From NCBI RefSeq assembly GCF_000374125.1, contig NZ_KB893625.1, positions 284,290 to 348,289 of the forward strand: 64,000 bases of DNA, written 5' to 3'. The translations under genes were made by a program, and so were the position numbers. Every line of letters starts with the position of its first letter. The first letter of the stretch is position 1. Under the pieces are notes generated by a model. It did not search any database. It was not told the DNA's origin and was given only the letters and a program-made list of their open reading frames with translations. Below, one piece after another: positions 27,793 to 37,584 of the stretch. This DNA comes from Niabella aurantiaca DSM 17617. GTDB taxonomy: Bacteria; Bacteroidota; Bacteroidia; Chitinophagales; Chitinophagaceae.

Positions 27793-28799
27793 AAATCCAG
27801 TTTTAAGTACACATGAAATTCCCTTTCGCTTTGAGTGATCTGTAGCGCATGTCTTTGAGGATACAGCAATTCCAGCCTTGCGGTTACATTGGCCAGCCCC
27901 ACACCATGGCTTCCTTCTTCTGTACTGTTCTTTTGAGCCGGCAGGTCATTTATGATCTCAAAATGCAATTGACCGTTGATCACTTCCAGGCGGATAAGGA
28001 TCCGCGCTCCGTCGTCCTGTTGGGCTCCGTGCTTGAATGCATTTTCTGCAAACGGAACCAATAGCATCGGTTCTATCTGGTAATGATCTTCCGTTGCCGC
28101 TATCTGGTCCTCGATCCGGAGCTCATTCCCAAACCGTAATTTTTGTAATGAAATATAACTTTTCAGATGCCCGGTCTCCTTTGAGAGCGCCACTTTTTTC
28201 CCCTGTGTATCATATACCATGTAGCGCATAAATTCCGAAAGGGTGAGCAGGGCCGGCTCCAGCTGCTCCGACCGCTTCCGGGCCAGCGACACCAGGTTGG
28301 TCATTACATTAAAAAGAAAATGCGGGCTGATCTGCGATCGCAGGAATTTTAATTCCGTCATGAGCATTTCGGCTTCTCTTTCTTTTTGCTGTTTTTCAAA
28401 CCGGATGCGGTCGATCACCTTCCTGTAAACGAGGCTGAGGATGAAGATGCCGATGGATGGGGCAAACAAAAACCGGTAAACCGCGCGGTTCTGCAGCAGT
28501 GCCGGATAGCCGGTTCTGAGCAGCATGAATTTGAGCACCAGCGATAAGATGATCAGCACAAGGGCCGCGGGTATATAGAGCCACCAGCACCTGCGGTTCA
28601 GGTATTTTGGAACCAGGTAGAACGCATTGGTGTAGAAGACAAAGAGATGGATGATCCCAAAGAGGGTAAATACGACACCGGGCAGTACCCCGATCCTGTA
28701 TTGATCGCCGGCGGAGCCGATGATGTAAGGAAGCAATAAAAAGGCGCTCCAGATCAGGATATGAAGGATCCCGTTGATATGTTGTTTGTGGATGGTCAT
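27789..28799 (-). CDS. LytS-type sensor histidine kinase
   Basis: Membrane kinase of 336 residues. Four hydrophobic helices occupy the first 125 residues, with no large outside domain. The histidine kinase core has RSQISPHFLFNVMTN with His160 as phosphoacceptor, then PMLLVPFAENAFKHG as the ATP-binding N-box. A G-box-like stretch (GSHGVGLANVTARLELLYP) follows. It pairs with the overlapping LytTR regulator. The ABC exporter genes just upstream on the same strand are candidate targets, but that is inference from position. Confidence 0.92.
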   Translation of the reverse strand: MTIHKQHINGILHILIWSAFLLLPYIIGSAGDQYRIGVLPGVVFTLFGIIHLFVFYTNAFYLVPKYLNRRCWWLYIPAALVLIILSLVLKFMLLRTGYPALLQNRAVYRFLFAPSIGIFILSLVYRKVIDRIRFEKQQKEREAEMLMTELKFLRSQISPHFLFNVMTNLVSLARKRSEQLEPALLTLSEFMRYMVYDTQGKKVALSKETGHLKSYISLQKLRFGNELRIEDQIAATEDHYQIEPMLLVPFAENAFKHGAQQDDGARILIRLEVINGQLHFEIINDLPAQKNSTEEGSHGVGLANVTARLELLYPQRHALQITQSEREFHVYLKLDL

Positions 28800-28940
28800 T
28801 GTTGCTGTACAAAGGGCGCTGTTTAAAGCTACAAAATTTTTAAACGCCGGGTACTGTTCGGCCTTGTTAAAAATGACCGGGACATTCCCGTTTGAGGCAA
28901 TGCCCCGGTCAGTGCAACCGGTGATGGGAAGGCCGTTCTT

Positions 28941-29210
28941 TTAAGGCATCCGGTTTCCCCTGTAATAGTAGCCGGAATCCACCGGGTGCGGGTCCTTGCA
29001 AAAACCGTTATGAAAACGCGATCCGCCTGCCCGGAACCTGAAGGCAACAATATTCACCGCGATAAAACCCACCAGTAGCAGGATGGCTGAGATCCTGGTA
29101 AGAAGGGTAAGCGTTTTGTTACCGGAAAAAGAACCGAAAACATAACCGATGACCAGCACAAAGCAGGCGATCAAAAGGATGCGGCTGATGATAAAAAATG
29201 TAATAAACAT
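28941..29210 (-). CDS. small membrane protein, two helices
   Basis: An 89-residue protein from the start at 29210. Two hydrophobic helices (FITFFIISRILLIACFVLVIG and ISAILLLVGFIAVNIVAF) are followed by a charged tail (GSRFHNGFCKDPHPVDSGYY). The longer frame to 29399 adds a Pro-rich sequence overlapping the end of the permease gene and is unlikely to be translated. No family is recognised. It lies after the ABC permease on the same strand and before the two-component pair. Confidence 0.55.
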   Translation of the reverse strand: MFITFFIISRILLIACFVLVIGYVFGSFSGNKTLTLLTRISAILLLVGFIAVNIVAFRFRAGGSRFHNGFCKDPHPVDSGYYYRGNRMP

Positions 29211-29377
29211 GACGTTTGTTTTTAAGGTGATGAATGGCCACAGACGCCGTTTTTCCGGCGGAGTGGTATTGCAGAACAAAAGTAGCCCGCGGGCGCAGGG
29301 AGCGGGGCGCTGTGTAGACCAACGGGGAAATTGTTGCGACAAAGAAGGCAGCGGGTGATACAGCAGGGGCACCGGGT

Positions 29378-30490
29378 TTATGAAATGCCTGTTCCGCACC
29401 GGTAATAAGCAGCTCTGAAAAGAACGATGGCGCCACAGGCGTACAGGATACTGATCAGGGCAACGCCGGCGGCCATCATCAGGAAATAACCGGTGAAGAA
29501 TATAAGCAGCAGGATGCGTATAGAGTGCTTTAATGTGGTCAGCTTTACAAAACTGATGGCGGTCAAAAGCAGGAGGGTTGAAAAAGCGTAGAACCCAAAT
29601 GCCAGGGCATTGCCGGCGCTGATGTGCGCAGGTGCCAGGAAACAGAGGAGCCCGGCTTCCGGAAGGACCAGGAACAGGCTAACGAGCGCGTATTGCAGGA
29701 ACCGGTTTGCCAGCGATACCGGCAGGCCCCGGTAAAAAGAGAGATAGTGCTCTTCAAACATACGGAGGCGATTAATGAATACGCCGTTGGCCAGCACGCC
29801 AAAGCTGAAAAGCAAAAAAGTAAGCTGTATATCATCATTGGTAAGGCGATTGTTCACCGCCATGAAATACAGCAGGGTACCGGTGAATAGTTTGATGCCC
29901 AGCCAAACGAGCTTTTGTGTTTGCAGAACTGCCCGGATCAGGATCTGTGGATAAAGGGATACCCGGTACATCCGGAAGAACCGGATCCTTCCGGTGCTTC
30001 TTTCAGGGTGGTTGAGCGCATAAACATGCCATGCAGGCAACAATGAACAAAAAATGATCAGGGCGCACAGCACAATGCCTGTTGAAGGGAACAAACGCAG
30101 GCAGAAGCCCTCGGTAATGACCAGGAGCATATAAAAGATTTGCGGTAAAAGCAGCACAAAGTCGGTAATGAAAAAAAGCAGGTATTGCTGATGGCGCGGA
30201 AGGTTCCGGAAAATAGCCATAAACTGGTAGGGCGGCTGCCGGAGGCACCGGGCAATAAACACGGCGCATTTGCGTGCATACAGGATCCATAGCAGCAGCA
30301 CGGCTGCCAGAAATGCATTAATACTTAGTAAAGCCCTGATGAGCCCGTAGTGATATTTAAAAAGCCCTGCGCCGTCTACCGTTCCTACAATAAAAAAGAA
30401 CATGGTGAAAACGAATACAAAAGTGCCGGCATTTTCCCGGTAAAAGGGTTTGATCAGCGACCGGTAAAATATACGGAACGGGGGTTTCAA
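29378..30490 (-). CDS. ABC transporter permease-like membrane protein
   Basis: Hydrophobic protein of 370 residues with roughly eight to ten predicted helices and no soluble domain. It overlaps the ATP-binding protein gene by 4 bases, the usual arrangement of ABC-2 type exporters of Bacteroidota, in which the permease is poorly conserved. No cargo can be deduced. The neighbouring LytTR/LytS pair may control it. Sequence motifs by themselves are weak, and the assignment rests mainly on topology and coupling. Confidence 0.7.
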   Translation of the reverse strand: MKPPFRIFYRSLIKPFYRENAGTFVFVFTMFFFIVGTVDGAGLFKYHYGLIRALLSINAFLAAVLLLWILYARKCAVFIARCLRQPPYQFMAIFRNLPRHQQYLLFFITDFVLLLPQIFYMLLVITEGFCLRLFPSTGIVLCALIIFCSLLPAWHVYALNHPERSTGRIRFFRMYRVSLYPQILIRAVLQTQKLVWLGIKLFTGTLLYFMAVNNRLTNDDIQLTFLLFSFGVLANGVFINRLRMFEEHYLSFYRGLPVSLANRFLQYALVSLFLVLPEAGLLCFLAPAHISAGNALAFGFYAFSTLLLLTAISFVKLTTLKHSIRILLLIFFTGYFLMMAAGVALISILYACGAIVLFRAAYYRCGTGIS

Positions 30491-31113
30491 CAGACAAGGG
30501 TTTGATGATTTATGAGCAGTTCCCGGCAGTTGGAGCGCAGGTCCGGCCCGGGGTCCTGGTGCGAACTCAGGATAAAAGAGCGGCCCTGTTGCCGGTGGCG
30601 CTCCAGGATCAGCTGCACCAGGGCATCGCAGGCGGGAGCGTCCAGTGTAATAAAAGGCTCGTCCAGCAGGATTAGCTCCGGGTTGCCGGTGAACGCCAAT
30701 ATCAGGGATAGTTTTTTGAGCATACCGGCGGAGTATGTTGCAGTTTTGTTATACATATAGGAATCGGCTCCCAGCAAACGGATCAGCGTTGTGAGGACAT
30801 CACTGTCTGCATCCCTGATCTGCCGGTACAGCGCTATCAGCTCATTTCCCGTTAAGAAGCCCGGGTATAAGGGCTCCGCTTCTACCCAGCTGGTCTGCCG
30901 CCGGTAAGCCAGGGGAGCAGACCGTTGTGATACCGAATTAACAATGATGTTTCCCTGGAAGGGGATCAGGCCCGCGATCATTTTTAAAAAGGTTGTTTTG
31001 CCGGTTCCGTTCCCACCCTTAAGCCAGTAAATGCCTTTGTTGAGGCGCAGCAGCGGGATGTCCAGGATCAACTGCCGGTTGTACCGCTTTAGAATATTTG
31101 TCATTTCCAGCAT
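30487..31113 (-). CDS. ABC transporter ATP-binding protein
   Basis: Compact ATPase of 208 residues. Walker A is GGNGTGKTTFLK, the signature region is TYSAGMLKKLSLILA (a YSAGM variant of LSGGQ), Walker B is LILLDEPF and the switch His lies in ILSSHQD. It is short for an exporter ATPase but complete. Its gene is first in the operon and overlaps the permease gene by 4 bases. The variant signature loop is common in CcmA-like and ABC-2 type ATPases. Confidence 0.9.
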   Translation of the reverse strand: MLEMTNILKRYNRQLILDIPLLRLNKGIYWLKGGNGTGKTTFLKMIAGLIPFQGNIIVNSVSQRSAPLAYRRQTSWVEAEPLYPGFLTGNELIALYRQIRDADSDVLTTLIRLLGADSYMYNKTATYSAGMLKKLSLILAFTGNPELILLDEPFITLDAPACDALVQLILERHRQQGRSFILSSHQDPGPDLRSNCRELLINHQTLVC

Positions 31114-31182
31114 GCAGTGCCATTGTATGCGATCTAAGTTATAGAATCGTACGCTCCTGTTTTGTTAATTTTTTCGGCATAT

Positions 31183-31209
31183 AAAAAAGCCTCCCGTTGC
31201 CGGAAGGCT
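31183..31209 (-). terminator. terminator after M16 protease gene
   Basis: AGCCTCCCG and CGGAAGGCT form a 9-bp stem with one mismatch and a 4-base loop. On the minus strand the stem is followed by six T residues. It is 27 bases past the M16 stop codon. Confidence 0.75.
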
Positions 31210-31235
31210 GATGAGTCTTTTGCATCTGGCACCGT

Positions 31236-34070
31236 TTACTGAACGGGATTGCCCTCCTTATCTAAAAGAACAATATGGAACTGCTCCTTTGTTTGGGGGC
31301 TCAGCCACGTCTGGTCTCCCACCAGCAGGATGATCATGTTGCGGGGATCGGCCATCTTTGACCCTGCAAGCCGGTTCAGCTCATCGAGCTTGAAATCTTT
31401 TAAGATGGCCGTTTGTTTTGCGGCAATATCCCTGGGCAGATGGTATTCTAAAAGATCCCTCAGGTAATAGGCCTTCTGGTAACCGGTTTCATACTTACGG
31501 GCCTCGCTCTGGAGCTTGGCGCTCTTGGTAAAATCCAGCTCCTGCTGTGTAGCACCTTTGTCCCGGTATTCACCGATGATGTGCAGAACATCGTGCAGTG
31601 CGCTGTCGGTTGCAGCGGCTTTGATGCCTGAGTAGAAGGTATAGGAACCTATGTACTTATTACCGCTGAAATAGGAGCCGGCGCCGTAGGTCCAGCCTTT
31701 TTCTTCCCGCAGGTAAAGATTCAGCCGGCTGTTGAACACGCCGCCCAGCGGGTAGTTCGTGATGCCGGACTTGTAATAGTCGCCCGTTCCGTCGAACTTC
31801 ATACCGGTCCGGCTTCCGATCCGGAACTCGGTTTGGGCGGATTTCGGAAAATCAACAATATAAAGGGTGGGTTTGCCGGTCATTGCAGGACCGGGTTTAA
31901 AATCGGGCAGCCGTTTTACCGCCGGTGCTGTTTTTGGCAGTTTGGTCAGGAATGCTGTTTTGGCCTGAATCTCCTGCTTCGGGATGTCGCCGATAACGAT
32001 CACCTCGGCGTCTGTAACGGAAAAACTCCGGGCATAAAAGTTTTCGATATCCTGCAGGGTGATGCCGGCCAGTGTTTTATCGGTACCGTAAAAGCTGCGG
32101 CCAAAAGCGCTGTTCCCAAACAGCAACTTGCTGTAAACAGCGGAAGCCACACTTGCCGGCCGGGTCAGGTTGTTTTTGTAGCCTTCGATGTACTGGTTTT
32201 TGAGCCGGTTAAAGGCGGCTTCGGTAAAGCGGGGCTGCAGGATACGTTCTTCCAGGAGCGCCAGGGTTGGTCCCAGGTTCTTTTCCAGGCTGCGCACTGT
32301 AATATTGGTAGCATCGGTGGCAGCGTTAACGGAGATGGAGCTGCCCAGCAATTCCAGCTCTTTGCTGAAGTCTTCCGCAGAGCGCTGTTTTGTATCTTCA
32401 TTCATCATCGCAGCAAACAGTGCCGCCAGCCCGCTTTTTTCAGCGGGTTCGGCAAGCTTTCCGCCACGGATGCCGATGATGATATTTACTACCGGTATTT
32501 CTTTAAGCGGGCTGCCAATATAGTGGATGCCGTTTTTTTGTTCTTTCCAGAACTCGGGGGCCGATACCGCAAGATCGTTTCCTGCAGGTGGCATCTTGCT
32601 CCGGTCGAAATCATCTTTGGCCTTATTGTAGGTGAGCGCGGCATAGCCGTAGTCCGGGGTGGTATAACCGCTTTTGTCGATCGCATATTTGGAGTCACCC
32701 GCAATATTGTCCGGATCGTCTTTGGTGGCCACACTCAATCTTACGGAGCCTTTTCCCCTGATGTATTTGTGATAAGCATTCATCACATCCTGTGGCGTAA
32801 CGGAGCGATAGTTTTCCAGGTACTTTGTAATAAAATTGGCATTACCGGTAAACGTGTAAAAGGATGCGAGGCGGGATACTTTGCCGCTTACGGACTCCAG
32901 GCCGTAGATGGTTTGGGATTCGATACCGGATCTGAATTTATCAACATCGGCCTGTGTAACCCCTCTTTTTTCAAAATCAGCAAATACCTGCTTTACGACT
33001 TCATCCATCTCTTTGAGGGTTTTGCCTTTTGCCGGGGTAACACTGACGGTAAATTCGCTTGCCAGCTCCGACCCCATATTATAGGCACTGGCTCCCAATG
33101 CCTGCTGTGTTTTTACCAGCTTCTGGTAAAGCAGCGAGTTCTTTCCCTGGCCAATGATCTCTGCAAGGCAGTCAAGGGCGGCTTCTTCCTTGGTGTACAT
33201 TTCCGGTGCGGGGTACACGACCTGCAGGCGGGGCAATTTGGCGTACTGGTCTACCATGGTAACATAGCGGTCCTGGCTCAGCGTGGGGATCATCGGTCCC
33301 ATATTCTTTACAGCCGGGCCCGAAGGAATGCTGCCGAAATATTTTTCGACCATCTTTACCACCTCGGCGGTGTTCACATCGCCTCCCACCGTCAGCACGG
33401 CATTATTGGGACCATACCAGCGTAAAAAGAAATTTTTAAGGTCGTTGACGTTGCCCCGGTTCAGATCTTCGATGTACCCGATCGTCAGCCAGGAATAGGG
33501 GTGACCATAGGGATAAAGATTTTTACTGGTATTTTCAAATACCAGGCCGTAGGGCTGGTTGTCGTAGTTTTGCCCCCTTTCATTTTTAACTGTAGCGCGC
33601 TGCACTTCAAATTTCTGCTGGGTCACGGCATCCAGCAAAAAGCCCATCCGGTCGGCTTCCAGCCACAGCATTTTTTCCAGCTGGTTTTTAGGAACGGTCT
33701 CAAAATAATTGGTGCGGTCGCGGTTGGTGGTGCCGTTCAGTGTTCCGCCGGCTTCGGTAATGATCTTAAAGTGCTGCTCATCACCCACATGATCCGAACC
33801 CTGGAACATCATGTGCTCAAAAAAATGGGCAAATCCCGATTTCCCGATCTCTTCCCGGGCAGACCCCACATGATACGTAACATCCACATGCACCAGCGGG
33901 TCGCTGTGATCTTCATGAACGATCAGGGTAAGCCCGTTGGGAAGCTGGTAGCGGCTGTAAGGAATGACCACGTCGTTATCGCTGGCGGCTACCTTTTCCA
34001 TAAGCCGGGCCTGCGAAAAGACAAGGGTGGTAGCGCATAAGGCCGTCAGGAGGAGGAACAGTTGTTTCAT
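31236..34070 (-). CDS. exported M16 family zinc peptidase (pitrilysin-like)
   Basis: Protein of about 944 residues from the ATG at 34070; another ATG two codons earlier is possible. A signal peptide (MKQLFLLLTALCATTLVFSQ) indicates export. The zinc site HFFEH is near residues 82-86 with downstream Glu in VKNERGQNYDNQ, which is the inverted HxxEH motif of the family. The second half is the M16 C-terminal homologous domain, lacking the zinc motif, as usual for a two-domain fused protein. Substrates are probably peptides in the periplasm. A terminator closes the gene. Confidence 0.92.
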   Translation of the reverse strand: MKQLFLLLTALCATTLVFSQARLMEKVAASDNDVVIPYSRYQLPNGLTLIVHEDHSDPLVHVDVTYHVGSAREEIGKSGFAHFFEHMMFQGSDHVGDEQHFKIITEAGGTLNGTTNRDRTNYFETVPKNQLEKMLWLEADRMGFLLDAVTQQKFEVQRATVKNERGQNYDNQPYGLVFENTSKNLYPYGHPYSWLTIGYIEDLNRGNVNDLKNFFLRWYGPNNAVLTVGGDVNTAEVVKMVEKYFGSIPSGPAVKNMGPMIPTLSQDRYVTMVDQYAKLPRLQVVYPAPEMYTKEEAALDCLAEIIGQGKNSLLYQKLVKTQQALGASAYNMGSELASEFTVSVTPAKGKTLKEMDEVVKQVFADFEKRGVTQADVDKFRSGIESQTIYGLESVSGKVSRLASFYTFTGNANFITKYLENYRSVTPQDVMNAYHKYIRGKGSVRLSVATKDDPDNIAGDSKYAIDKSGYTTPDYGYAALTYNKAKDDFDRSKMPPAGNDLAVSAPEFWKEQKNGIHYIGSPLKEIPVVNIIIGIRGGKLAEPAEKSGLAALFAAMMNEDTKQRSAEDFSKELELLGSSISVNAATDATNITVRSLEKNLGPTLALLEERILQPRFTEAAFNRLKNQYIEGYKNNLTRPASVASAVYSKLLFGNSAFGRSFYGTDKTLAGITLQDIENFYARSFSVTDAEVIVIGDIPKQEIQAKTAFLTKLPKTAPAVKRLPDFKPGPAMTGKPTLYIVDFPKSAQTEFRIGSRTGMKFDGTGDYYKSGITNYPLGGVFNSRLNLYLREEKGWTYGAGSYFSGNKYIGSYTFYSGIKAAATDSALHDVLHIIGEYRDKGATQQELDFTKSAKLQSEARKYETGYQKAYYLRDLLEYHLPRDIAAKQTAILKDFKLDELNRLAGSKMADPRNMIILLVGDQTWLSPQTKEQFHIVLLDKEGNPVQ

Positions 34071-34485
34071 AAGCATGAAAAATTTAATTTAATTTGAATG
34101 GGGTTCTTTTATAACAAGCATCTGTTTAAGAATCCTTTTTAAAAGTAAAAAAGTTCTGCGTTAAAACAAAATGCCGGGGCAAAAGATCCGGCGGGAGAGA
34201 AAGCTTTCGCCACAGGTTCGCAGATTATTTTTGGCTTTTTATACGAAGTGATATTTTAATGAGCCCGAAAAGTTTCCCGCAAAGACGCAACGGGGCAAAG
34301 ACGCAACGCATTGTTTTGATCTATAATAAATTTCACTATCGTATTACCGTGGATGGTTGCTGCCGGCCTGCGAATCAGCGGCATTCGGAACAGGATTGAT
34401 TGCAGGTCCGTTCTGTATCCGGCAATAAAAAATCCACAGGACACAATCCTGTGGAATATCGGTAATTAAATCTCAAATTGCACAC
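34071..34485. other. intergenic region with GCAAAGACGCAACG repeat
   Basis: No supported gene. The segment at 34277-34308 carries two copies of GCAAAGACGCAACG, a short repeat often met between genes in Bacteroidota. The terminator of the next gene lies at its right end. Confidence 0.5.
34425..34455 (-). terminator. terminator after lytic transglycosylase gene
   Basis: TCCACAGGA and TCCTGTGGA form a perfect 9-bp stem with a 5-base loop (34433-34455). On the minus strand it runs into TTTTTTAT. It is 31 bases past the stop codon. Confidence 0.8.
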
Positions 34486-35529
34486 TCAATTCCTGTACTC
34501 GGGATTAATGAGCATCTGAATGGATTCATTCAGCATCTCATTTTTCTTTTCGAGGAAGATGTTTATTTTTTCTTCGGGAAGTTTCAGCTGGTAGGTACTG
34601 TTGGATGCCAGTACTTTATCCAGGCTGGGATTCAGCTTATTAAAGTCGGCCAGGCTCATTTCCAGGTATTTGGCAATGGCTTTTGCATTATAACGTCCGC
34701 TGATGGTCTGAACGGCTACGTTCTGCTGGGTGGCTTCATCTTTTACGGTCTTCATCATTGCCAGGGCCTGTTCCCGGGAAACGGTCGTTACACCACCCTG
34801 ACCTTCCATGATATAATGGGTGGCAATAAATTTCTTTACATGGTTACGGCTTTCTGCGGGCAGGTAATACTGGAGGTCCCAGAAATCATTGCTGCCGGCT
34901 TTATTGATGGCTGAGTTTACACGTCCGGGCCCGCAATTGTACGCCGCTACTACCAGCAGCCAGTCCTTGTATAAGTTAAAAAGATAGTTCAGGTATTTGC
35001 TGGCAGCCTGTGTGCTTTTCAGGTAATTGGTCCGCTCATCCCGGCCACGGGAAACGTGCAGGCCCAGCCCGCGCGCTGTTGCCGGCATAAACTGCCAGGG
35101 CCCAACGGCTCCGGCCCAGGAAACGGCCGATGCTTTCAGGTTGGATTCGATTACTGCGAGGTATTTGAGCTCTTTAGGAATATTGTTCTGGGAAAGCACA
35201 TCGTCCATCATATCAAAATAAGGTCTTGCCCAGGATCTTAATTCTTTAAGATCATCCGCATGACGGTCAATATAATCTTTTACAAAACTGATGGCTTTGG
35301 GATTCAGGTGCTCCGTTTTCATCCCTTTAAAACTGGCCGTTTTGAGGTCTGCGTTTTCGAACAGATCCTTAAAGCCTGCTTTTGGATCTGCTTTTACCAG
35401 CTGTTCTGCCGGTGCAGCGGGCGCCGCTACCGTTTCCTTTACGGGGCTCAATTGTGCATGCACCGTGGTCATGGCGCAAAGCGATGCCACTGAGCTGCCG
35501 ATAAAAACGATCAACTTATTCCGGGTCAT
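34486..35529 (-). CDS. lytic transglycosylase with SLT and LysM-like domains
   Basis: Exported muramidase-like enzyme of 347 residues that cleaves peptidoglycan by a non-hydrolytic reaction. A signal peptide ends near TTVHAQ. The SLT domain shows the catalytic Glu in LAVIESNLKASA, then GAVGPWQFMPATARGLGLHV and VVAAYNCGPGRVNSAI. The C-terminal part (ISGRYNAKAIAKYLEMSLAD, NSTYQLKLPEEK) resembles a LysM-like peptidoglycan-binding segment, so it is MltD-like in layout. A minus-strand TATCTTTG at 35638-35645, inside the end of gatA, could be its promoter. Confidence 0.9.
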   Translation of the reverse strand: MTRNKLIVFIGSSVASLCAMTTVHAQLSPVKETVAAPAAPAEQLVKADPKAGFKDLFENADLKTASFKGMKTEHLNPKAISFVKDYIDRHADDLKELRSWARPYFDMMDDVLSQNNIPKELKYLAVIESNLKASAVSWAGAVGPWQFMPATARGLGLHVSRGRDERTNYLKSTQAASKYLNYLFNLYKDWLLVVAAYNCGPGRVNSAINKAGSNDFWDLQYYLPAESRNHVKKFIATHYIMEGQGGVTTVSREQALAMMKTVKDEATQQNVAVQTISGRYNAKAIAKYLEMSLADFNKLNPSLDKVLASNSTYQLKLPEEKINIFLEKKNEMLNESIQMLINPEYRN

Positions 35530-35592
35530 TATTTTTCTGTCGTGTTTTAATAATTTGTGCTTTAATAAAAAACGCAGTCTGGAGTGTAGGCT

Positions 35593-37029
35593 CTAAGATA
35601 ACGAAGCTGTGCTTAAATTATTGTTGCTAAAAGACAGCAAAGATAGCTCTTTAAACGGAGCCGCCATTAACTGGACGCCAAAAGGCATCCCGTTGGTTGG
35701 ATGGGTAAATAACGGGAGGGAGATGGCCGGAATACCGGAGAGGTTGGCCATAACGGTATATATATCAGCGATATACATCGCGATGGGGTCCTGGGCCTTT
35801 TCGCCGATCTTAAAGGCCACAGCGGGGGAGGTGGGCAAACAAATAAAATCGAACTCCTTGAAAATCAATTGTAAATTATTTGTTAAAATGCGCCGTACTT
35901 TTTGAGCCTGGGTAAAGTAGGCGTCATAGTAGCCCGAGCTTAAAACAAAGTTTCCCAGGAGGATCCTTCTTTTTACCTCTTTTCCAAATCCTTCGGAGCG
36001 GTTCTTTTTATAAAAATCGTCCAGTTCGGAAAGATCGCTTCCGGCCGAACGGTAGCCGTATTTGACACCATCAAACCGCGAAAGGTTGGAGGAGGCTTCG
36101 GCTGTGGTCAGTACGTAATAGGTAGGAACAATATAGTCCAGCAGGTCAAAGTGTACCGGGGTAATGGTGTGGCCTGCGGCTTCCCAGCTGCTCAGCTGGT
36201 TTTTAATGGCCTTGCCGATCTCAGGGTCCAGGCTTTCATGTTCGAGGGCTTCGGGAAAATAAGCGATCTTATACGACCGATCTTCTTCAAGGTCCTGTAC
36301 ATAGGCCGGAACCGGCTGCTGCGAAACGGTGCTGTCGTATTCATCCGCGCCGGAGATCACTTCCAGCACCAGGGCCGTGTCCGGGATTGTTTTGGCAATG
36401 ATCCCGATCTGGTCAAAAGAAGAGGCATAGGCGATCAGTCCGTACCGGGATACCCGCCCATAGGTGGGTTTCAGCCCGATGATGCCGCAAAAATCTGCCG
36501 GCTGTCGCACAGATCCGCCGGTATCGCTTCCCAAGGATACCATGCAAAGACCTGCCTGCACCGCAACGGCCGATCCGCCGGAAGATCCGCCCGGGATCCG
36601 GCTCTCGTCTGCCGCATTCAGCACTTTGCCATAAACGGAATTTTCGTTGGTAGACCCCATAGCAAACTCGTCGCAGTTGACGCGCCCGATGATGATGGCT
36701 CCTTCGGCCAGGAGCCGCTCAACCGCCGTGGCAGAGAACACAGATGTAAATCCTTCCAGTATCCGGGAAGCTGCGGAAACAGCATGTCCTTTATGACAGA
36801 TCACATCTTTAAGCGCCACCACAACCCCATGCAGCTTTCCCTGCGGGGCAGGCAAGGCATCTAAAGCGGCCGCACGCTGCAGCGCTTCGTCAGCATATAC
36901 TTCAATAAAGGCATTGAGGTGCTTGTTTTCTTCAATCTTTTTCAGGTAGGCCTCAACAGCAGCTTTACAGGAGGTCTCCCCGTTTTGCAGCTGGGCTTGG
37001 TACCGGGCAATAGAAATAAAGTCCTGCAA
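35593..37029 (-). CDS. gatA: glutamyl-tRNA(Gln) amidotransferase subunit A
   Basis: Amidase-signature protein of 478 residues that makes ammonia from glutamine for GatCAB, converting Glu-tRNA(Gln) to Gln-tRNA(Gln). The Ser-cis-Ser-Lys triad is visible: Lys74 in ALKDVICHKG, Ser149 in PGGSSGGS and Ser173 in GSDTGGSVRQPA. Length and motifs fit GatA better than general amidases, for example GSTNENSVYG. GatB and GatC are not adjacent. It lies 48 bases after tatA on the same strand and probably shares its promoter. Confidence 0.92.
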   Translation of the reverse strand: MQDFISIARYQAQLQNGETSCKAAVEAYLKKIEENKHLNAFIEVYADEALQRAAALDALPAPQGKLHGVVVALKDVICHKGHAVSAASRILEGFTSVFSATAVERLLAEGAIIIGRVNCDEFAMGSTNENSVYGKVLNAADESRIPGGSSGGSAVAVQAGLCMVSLGSDTGGSVRQPADFCGIIGLKPTYGRVSRYGLIAYASSFDQIGIIAKTIPDTALVLEVISGADEYDSTVSQQPVPAYVQDLEEDRSYKIAYFPEALEHESLDPEIGKAIKNQLSSWEAAGHTITPVHFDLLDYIVPTYYVLTTAEASSNLSRFDGVKYGYRSAGSDLSELDDFYKKNRSEGFGKEVKRRILLGNFVLSSGYYDAYFTQAQKVRRILTNNLQLIFKEFDFICLPTSPAVAFKIGEKAQDPIAMYIADIYTVMANLSGIPAISLPLFTHPTNGMPFGVQLMAAPFKELSLLSFSNNNLSTASLS

Positions 37030-37077
37030 AAGAAAATCGCTTTTGTAGTCAGTTATCAGATGTTAAAAAACCGGGTC

Positions 37078-37308
37078 TTATTCCTGGGTGGAAGAGGCGG
37101 GTCTTTTCGGCTCAGACGAAATCGTATTGGCGCTCTCCTCGATCTCTCTTTTTACGTTGTCTTTTGCGTCGTTAAACTCGCGAACGCCCTTACCCAAACC
37201 TCTCATCAATTCAGGAATTTTGCGACCTCCGAATAACAACAGCACAATAACCATTATGATAATGATCTCGTTTGTACCCAACGCACCCAATAATTGAAAA
37301 TTTGCCAT
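37078..37308 (-). CDS. tatA: twin-arginine translocase subunit TatA/TatE
   Basis: Protein of 76 residues with one N-terminal helix ([22 protein letters not shown]), followed by an amphipathic helix ([19 protein letters not shown]) and a charged tail. FGxxKIPEL with the FG pair is the TatA signature. It forms the pore of the Tat pathway for folded proteins. The first gene of a probable tatA-gatA unit; tatC is not nearby. Confidence 0.92.
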   Translation of the reverse strand: MANFQLLGALGTNEIIIIMVIVLLLFGGRKIPELMRGLGKGVREFNDAKDNVKREIEESANTISSEPKRPASSTQE

Positions 37309-37328
37309 GATCTGTAAAAATTAGTGTT

Positions 37329-37336
37329 CAAATATA
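37329..37336 (-). promoter_or_regulatory. Bacteroidota -7 box upstream of tatA
   Basis: Minus-strand TATATTTG matches TAnnTTTG, 20 bases before the tatA ATG. Confidence 0.6.
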
Positions 37337-37536
37337 CGTTTTGTATCGTAATCTGAACGATTAAATATAAGTTTGAAGATTTCTTAAGAATATTACGTTA
37401 AAAAGTTGCAATTGTTCTGAAAACACCGCGGATTTTTGATATTTTTTATCAGCGGCAGGTATTGGGTTTATAAGGTATGCCGGAGACGGGGTTTTGCTGT
37501 TTTTTTACAGAACGGGCAGACGGTAGGTACGGATAT

Positions 37537-37559
37537 AAAAAATCCCGCCAAAGCGGGAT
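37537..37559 (-). terminator. terminator after rplS
   Basis: ATCCCGC and GCGGGAT form a perfect 7-bp stem with a 4-base loop. On the minus strand it runs into a T-rich stretch. It is 25 bases past the rplS stop. Confidence 0.8.
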
Positions 37560-37584
37560 CTGAATATATTGGAATCTGTTGTAA

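Noticed and set aside
28829..29050. 73-residue minus-strand frame
   Set aside because: It overlaps the small two-helix membrane protein frame, which has a far more protein-like sequence.
31833..33425. 530-residue open frame antisense to the M16 protease gene
   Set aside because: Shadow of a real gene with no recognisable domain.
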